A stretch of 34,144 nucleotides of DNA from an uncultured Acidobacteriota bacterium (lineage in GTDB: Bacteria; Acidobacteriota; Vicinamibacteria; Marinacidobacterales; SMYC01). A model generated the notes under the pieces. That model ran no database searches. It had not been told where the DNA came from and was given only the letters and a program-made list of their open reading frames with translations. Where the stretch lies: positions 13,200-47,343 of the forward strand of contig CAMYKY010000042.1 in NCBI GenBank assembly GCA_947259165.1, read 5' to 3'. Positions 33,082 to 34,144 of this stretch are shown piece after piece (the first letter of the stretch is position 1; each line of letters starts with the position of its first letter). The translations under genes were made by a program, and so were the position numbers.

Positions 33082-33103
33082 GGATGAGAACGATCGTTCA
33101 TCC
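33082..33103. promoter_or_regulatory. near-perfect palindrome upstream of HAD gene
   Basis: GGATGA-(G)-AACGATCGTTCATCC would be a perfect 20-bp palindrome but for one extra G. It ends 8 nt before the ATG at 33112, a place for an operator or a translation-blocking hairpin. Confidence 0.4.
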
Positions 33104-33111
33104 GTGACATG

Positions 33112-33825
33112 ATGGAGTCCATGACCGACGCGACCCCCACGCTCATCATCGATGCCGACGATACGCTGTGGGAGAATAACATCCACTTTGAGGAGGCAAC
33201 CCAGCGTTTTCTCGATCTCGCGGAAACCCACGGGGGAGATCGGGAATCGACTCACGCGAGACTCGTTGAGATCGAGCGGAGGAACATTCCTATCCACGGC
33301 TACGGAACGGGCGGCTTCACTCGTTCGTTGATGGACACGCTGGAGGAGGTCACCGGCACACGCGCTTCGTCGTCAGACCGCGCTAGGATTCTCGCGCTCG
33401 CTCAAAGGGTTCGAAGGATGCCGATTCAGTTTCTGCCCGGCGTCAAAGAGACACTGCCCTTGCTCAAGCGGACGTACCGGCTGATTCTGTTCACGAAGGG
33501 TGACCATTCCGAGCAGCGCGACAAAGTAGATCGAAGTGGCGCGGTGTCGTTCTTCCACGAAGTGGAGGTCACTGGCGAAAAGCGACCGGACGACTATCGT
33601 CGTTTAGTGGAAACGCATGATATCCGCCGCGAAATCAGTTGGATGGTCGGCAACAGCCCGCGCTCGGACGTGAACCCCGCTCTGGACATTGGGCTCGGCG
33701 CCGTCTACATCCCGCACCCACAAACGTGGAGCCTGGAACACGAGGAGGTCCGACCCGTCGAAGGCGCCCGCCTAAAGATCTTGAAGCGGTTTTCCGATCT
33801 ACTCGACCACTTTTTTGATTCGTGA
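33112..33825 (+). CDS. HAD-superfamily hydrolase
   Basis: A 237-residue phosphatase-type protein. Motif I is IDADDTLWENN (a variant of DxDxT with Asp pair and Trp), motif II is LILFTKGD, the conserved Lys lies in VTGEKRPDDYRR and motif III is WMVGNSPRSDVNPALDIG (GNSxxSD, as in HAD subfamily IA proteins with a small helical cap). It starts at one of three close ATGs (33109, 33112, 33121). A palindrome covers the upstream region. No signal peptide. Substrate unknown; the Trp after motif I and the short cap recall FMN or nucleotide phosphatases, but that is weak. Confidence 0.87.
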   Translation: MESMTDATPTLIIDADDTLWENNIHFEEATQRFLDLAETHGGDRESTHARLVEIERRNIPIHGYGTGGFTRSLMDTLEEVTGTRASSSDRARILALAQRVRRMPIQFLPGVKETLPLLKRTYRLILFTKGDHSEQRDKVDRSGAVSFFHEVEVTGEKRPDDYRRLVETHDIRREISWMVGNSPRSDVNPALDIGLGAVYIPHPQTWSLEHEEVRPVEGARLKILKRFSDLLDHFFDS

Positions 33826-33980
33826 TGAGTGCGCGCGCCCTCTTCGTGTGCGCCCTTGCCGCTTCGCACGCCGTTGTAAGTCTGTCGTCCGCCGTGTCCG
33901 TGCCCGCACGCGGCTCGGGACGACGGGTTGGGAGGCGCTTTCAACTTCCTTTCCTAACCGTATCCCGTCCGCCGTGGTGA
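33825..33980 (+). CDS. possible small exported peptide or gene remnant
   Basis: A 51-codon frame starting at an ATG that overlaps the HAD stop by one base (TGATG). It begins like a signal peptide (ALFVCALAASHAVVSLSSA) and then becomes Arg/Pro-rich. No family is recognised. It could be a truncated exported gene or a chance frame; the stretch 33981-34033 after it shows nothing. Confidence 0.3.
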   Translation: MSARALFVCALAASHAVVSLSSAVSVPARGSGRRVGRRFQLPFLTVSRPPW

Positions 33981-34033
33981 ATCTCCTACGGTGAGCCCGA
34001 CGATCTCCTCATTTCCGCTTGTCATGTTTCCAG

Positions 34034-34062
34034 TTGACACAAACACCTTACCTGTAGACAAT
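34034..34062 (+). promoter_or_regulatory. sigma-70-like promoter for the gene at the window end
   Basis: TTGACA at 34034-34039, a 17-nt spacer and GACAAT at 34057-34062, about 59 nt before the ATG at 34121. Confidence 0.5.
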
Positions 34063-34120
34063 GGCGCCACCCTCAACAGCATGGATAAACGAACACCACT
34101 GGCCAAAGGGGGGAAACCGT

Positions 34121-34144
34121 ATGTTCAAGAAAATCGGACATCGC
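34121..34144 (+). CDS. start of an unidentified gene (runs off window)
   Basis: An ATG at 34121 stands 7 nt behind a strong AAAGGGGGG ribosome binding site (34105-34113). Eight codons (MFKKIGHR) are visible, too few to identify the product. Upstream lies a plausible promoter at 34034-34062. Confidence 0.55.

Overview
The window is GC-rich chromosomal DNA from a Gram-negative, probably diderm bacterium. An outer-membrane beta-barrel gene, a lipoprotein signal, many signal peptides and a TonB-like domain indicate two membranes. Gene content resembles Acidobacteriota (extracytoplasmic sigma/anti-sigma pairs, a SpoIVB-type S55 peptidase in a genome with no other sign of sporulation, secreted beta-propeller and TPR/HEAT proteins, secreted peptidases), but no marker here fixes the phylum. 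I see no phage, transposase, plasmid or CRISPR signal. The accessory character lies in intergenic repeats, two disrupted genes and one unusual gene fusion.

Layout. 1-469: 5' part of metG (minus). 613-1887: secreted M19 dipeptidase. 1888-2279: two inverted-repeat elements. 2280-4892: operon of an ECF sigma factor, its zinc-finger anti-sigma factor and a TPR/HEAT-repeat protein. 4893-5545: noncoding, with a tRNA-Phe(GAA)-like gene and a candidate small RNA on the minus strand. 5546-7094: trypsin-like protease gene broken by a frameshift that coincides with loss of the catalytic-His segment. 7155-9275: minus-strand pair, an exported LIC_10091-like protein and a secreted esterase. 9366-11265: tight operon of arginase, alpha/beta hydrolase and a small TPR protein. 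11417-16495: minus-strand cluster of a 955-residue exported protein, an outer-membrane barrel interrupted by an in-frame TAG, and an M55 D-aminopeptidase. 16712-21848: pheS, pheT, a HAD phosphatase and a receiver-less sigma-54 activator. 22114-24229: a CofC-like glycosyl/nucleotidyl-transferase and a TPR protein (minus). 24391-25888: a second ECF sigma factor with an RpoE-type promoter of its own, and an anti-sigma factor that appears to end in a TonB-C-like domain. 26084-30203: secreted beta-propeller protein and S55 peptidase (minus). 30342-32825: AroD-AroE-ThiF fusion. 32826-33111: cloverleaf palindrome. 33112-33825: HAD phosphatase. 34121-end: start of another gene.

The most notable item is the 827-residue protein at 30342-32825. 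It joins 3-dehydroquinate dehydratase, shikimate dehydrogenase and a complete ThiF/MoeB-type adenylyltransferase in one open frame, with key catalytic residues of all three parts present. I do not know of a described enzyme with this arrangement. Other points of interest are heptad-periodic (NNNNCGG) repeats placed as inverted pairs in two convergent intergenic regions, a perfect four-stem palindrome at 32895-32980, a candidate orphan RNA with promoter and terminator at 5229-5406, and the two disrupted exported-protein genes.

A common theme is the cell envelope: exported peptidases and esterases, envelope-stress-type sigma/anti-sigma switches and TPR/HEAT scaffolds. These are interleaved with housekeeping translation genes (metG, pheST, tRNA-Phe) and aromatic amino acid synthesis. 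All functions are read from motifs and family knowledge; no database search was run.
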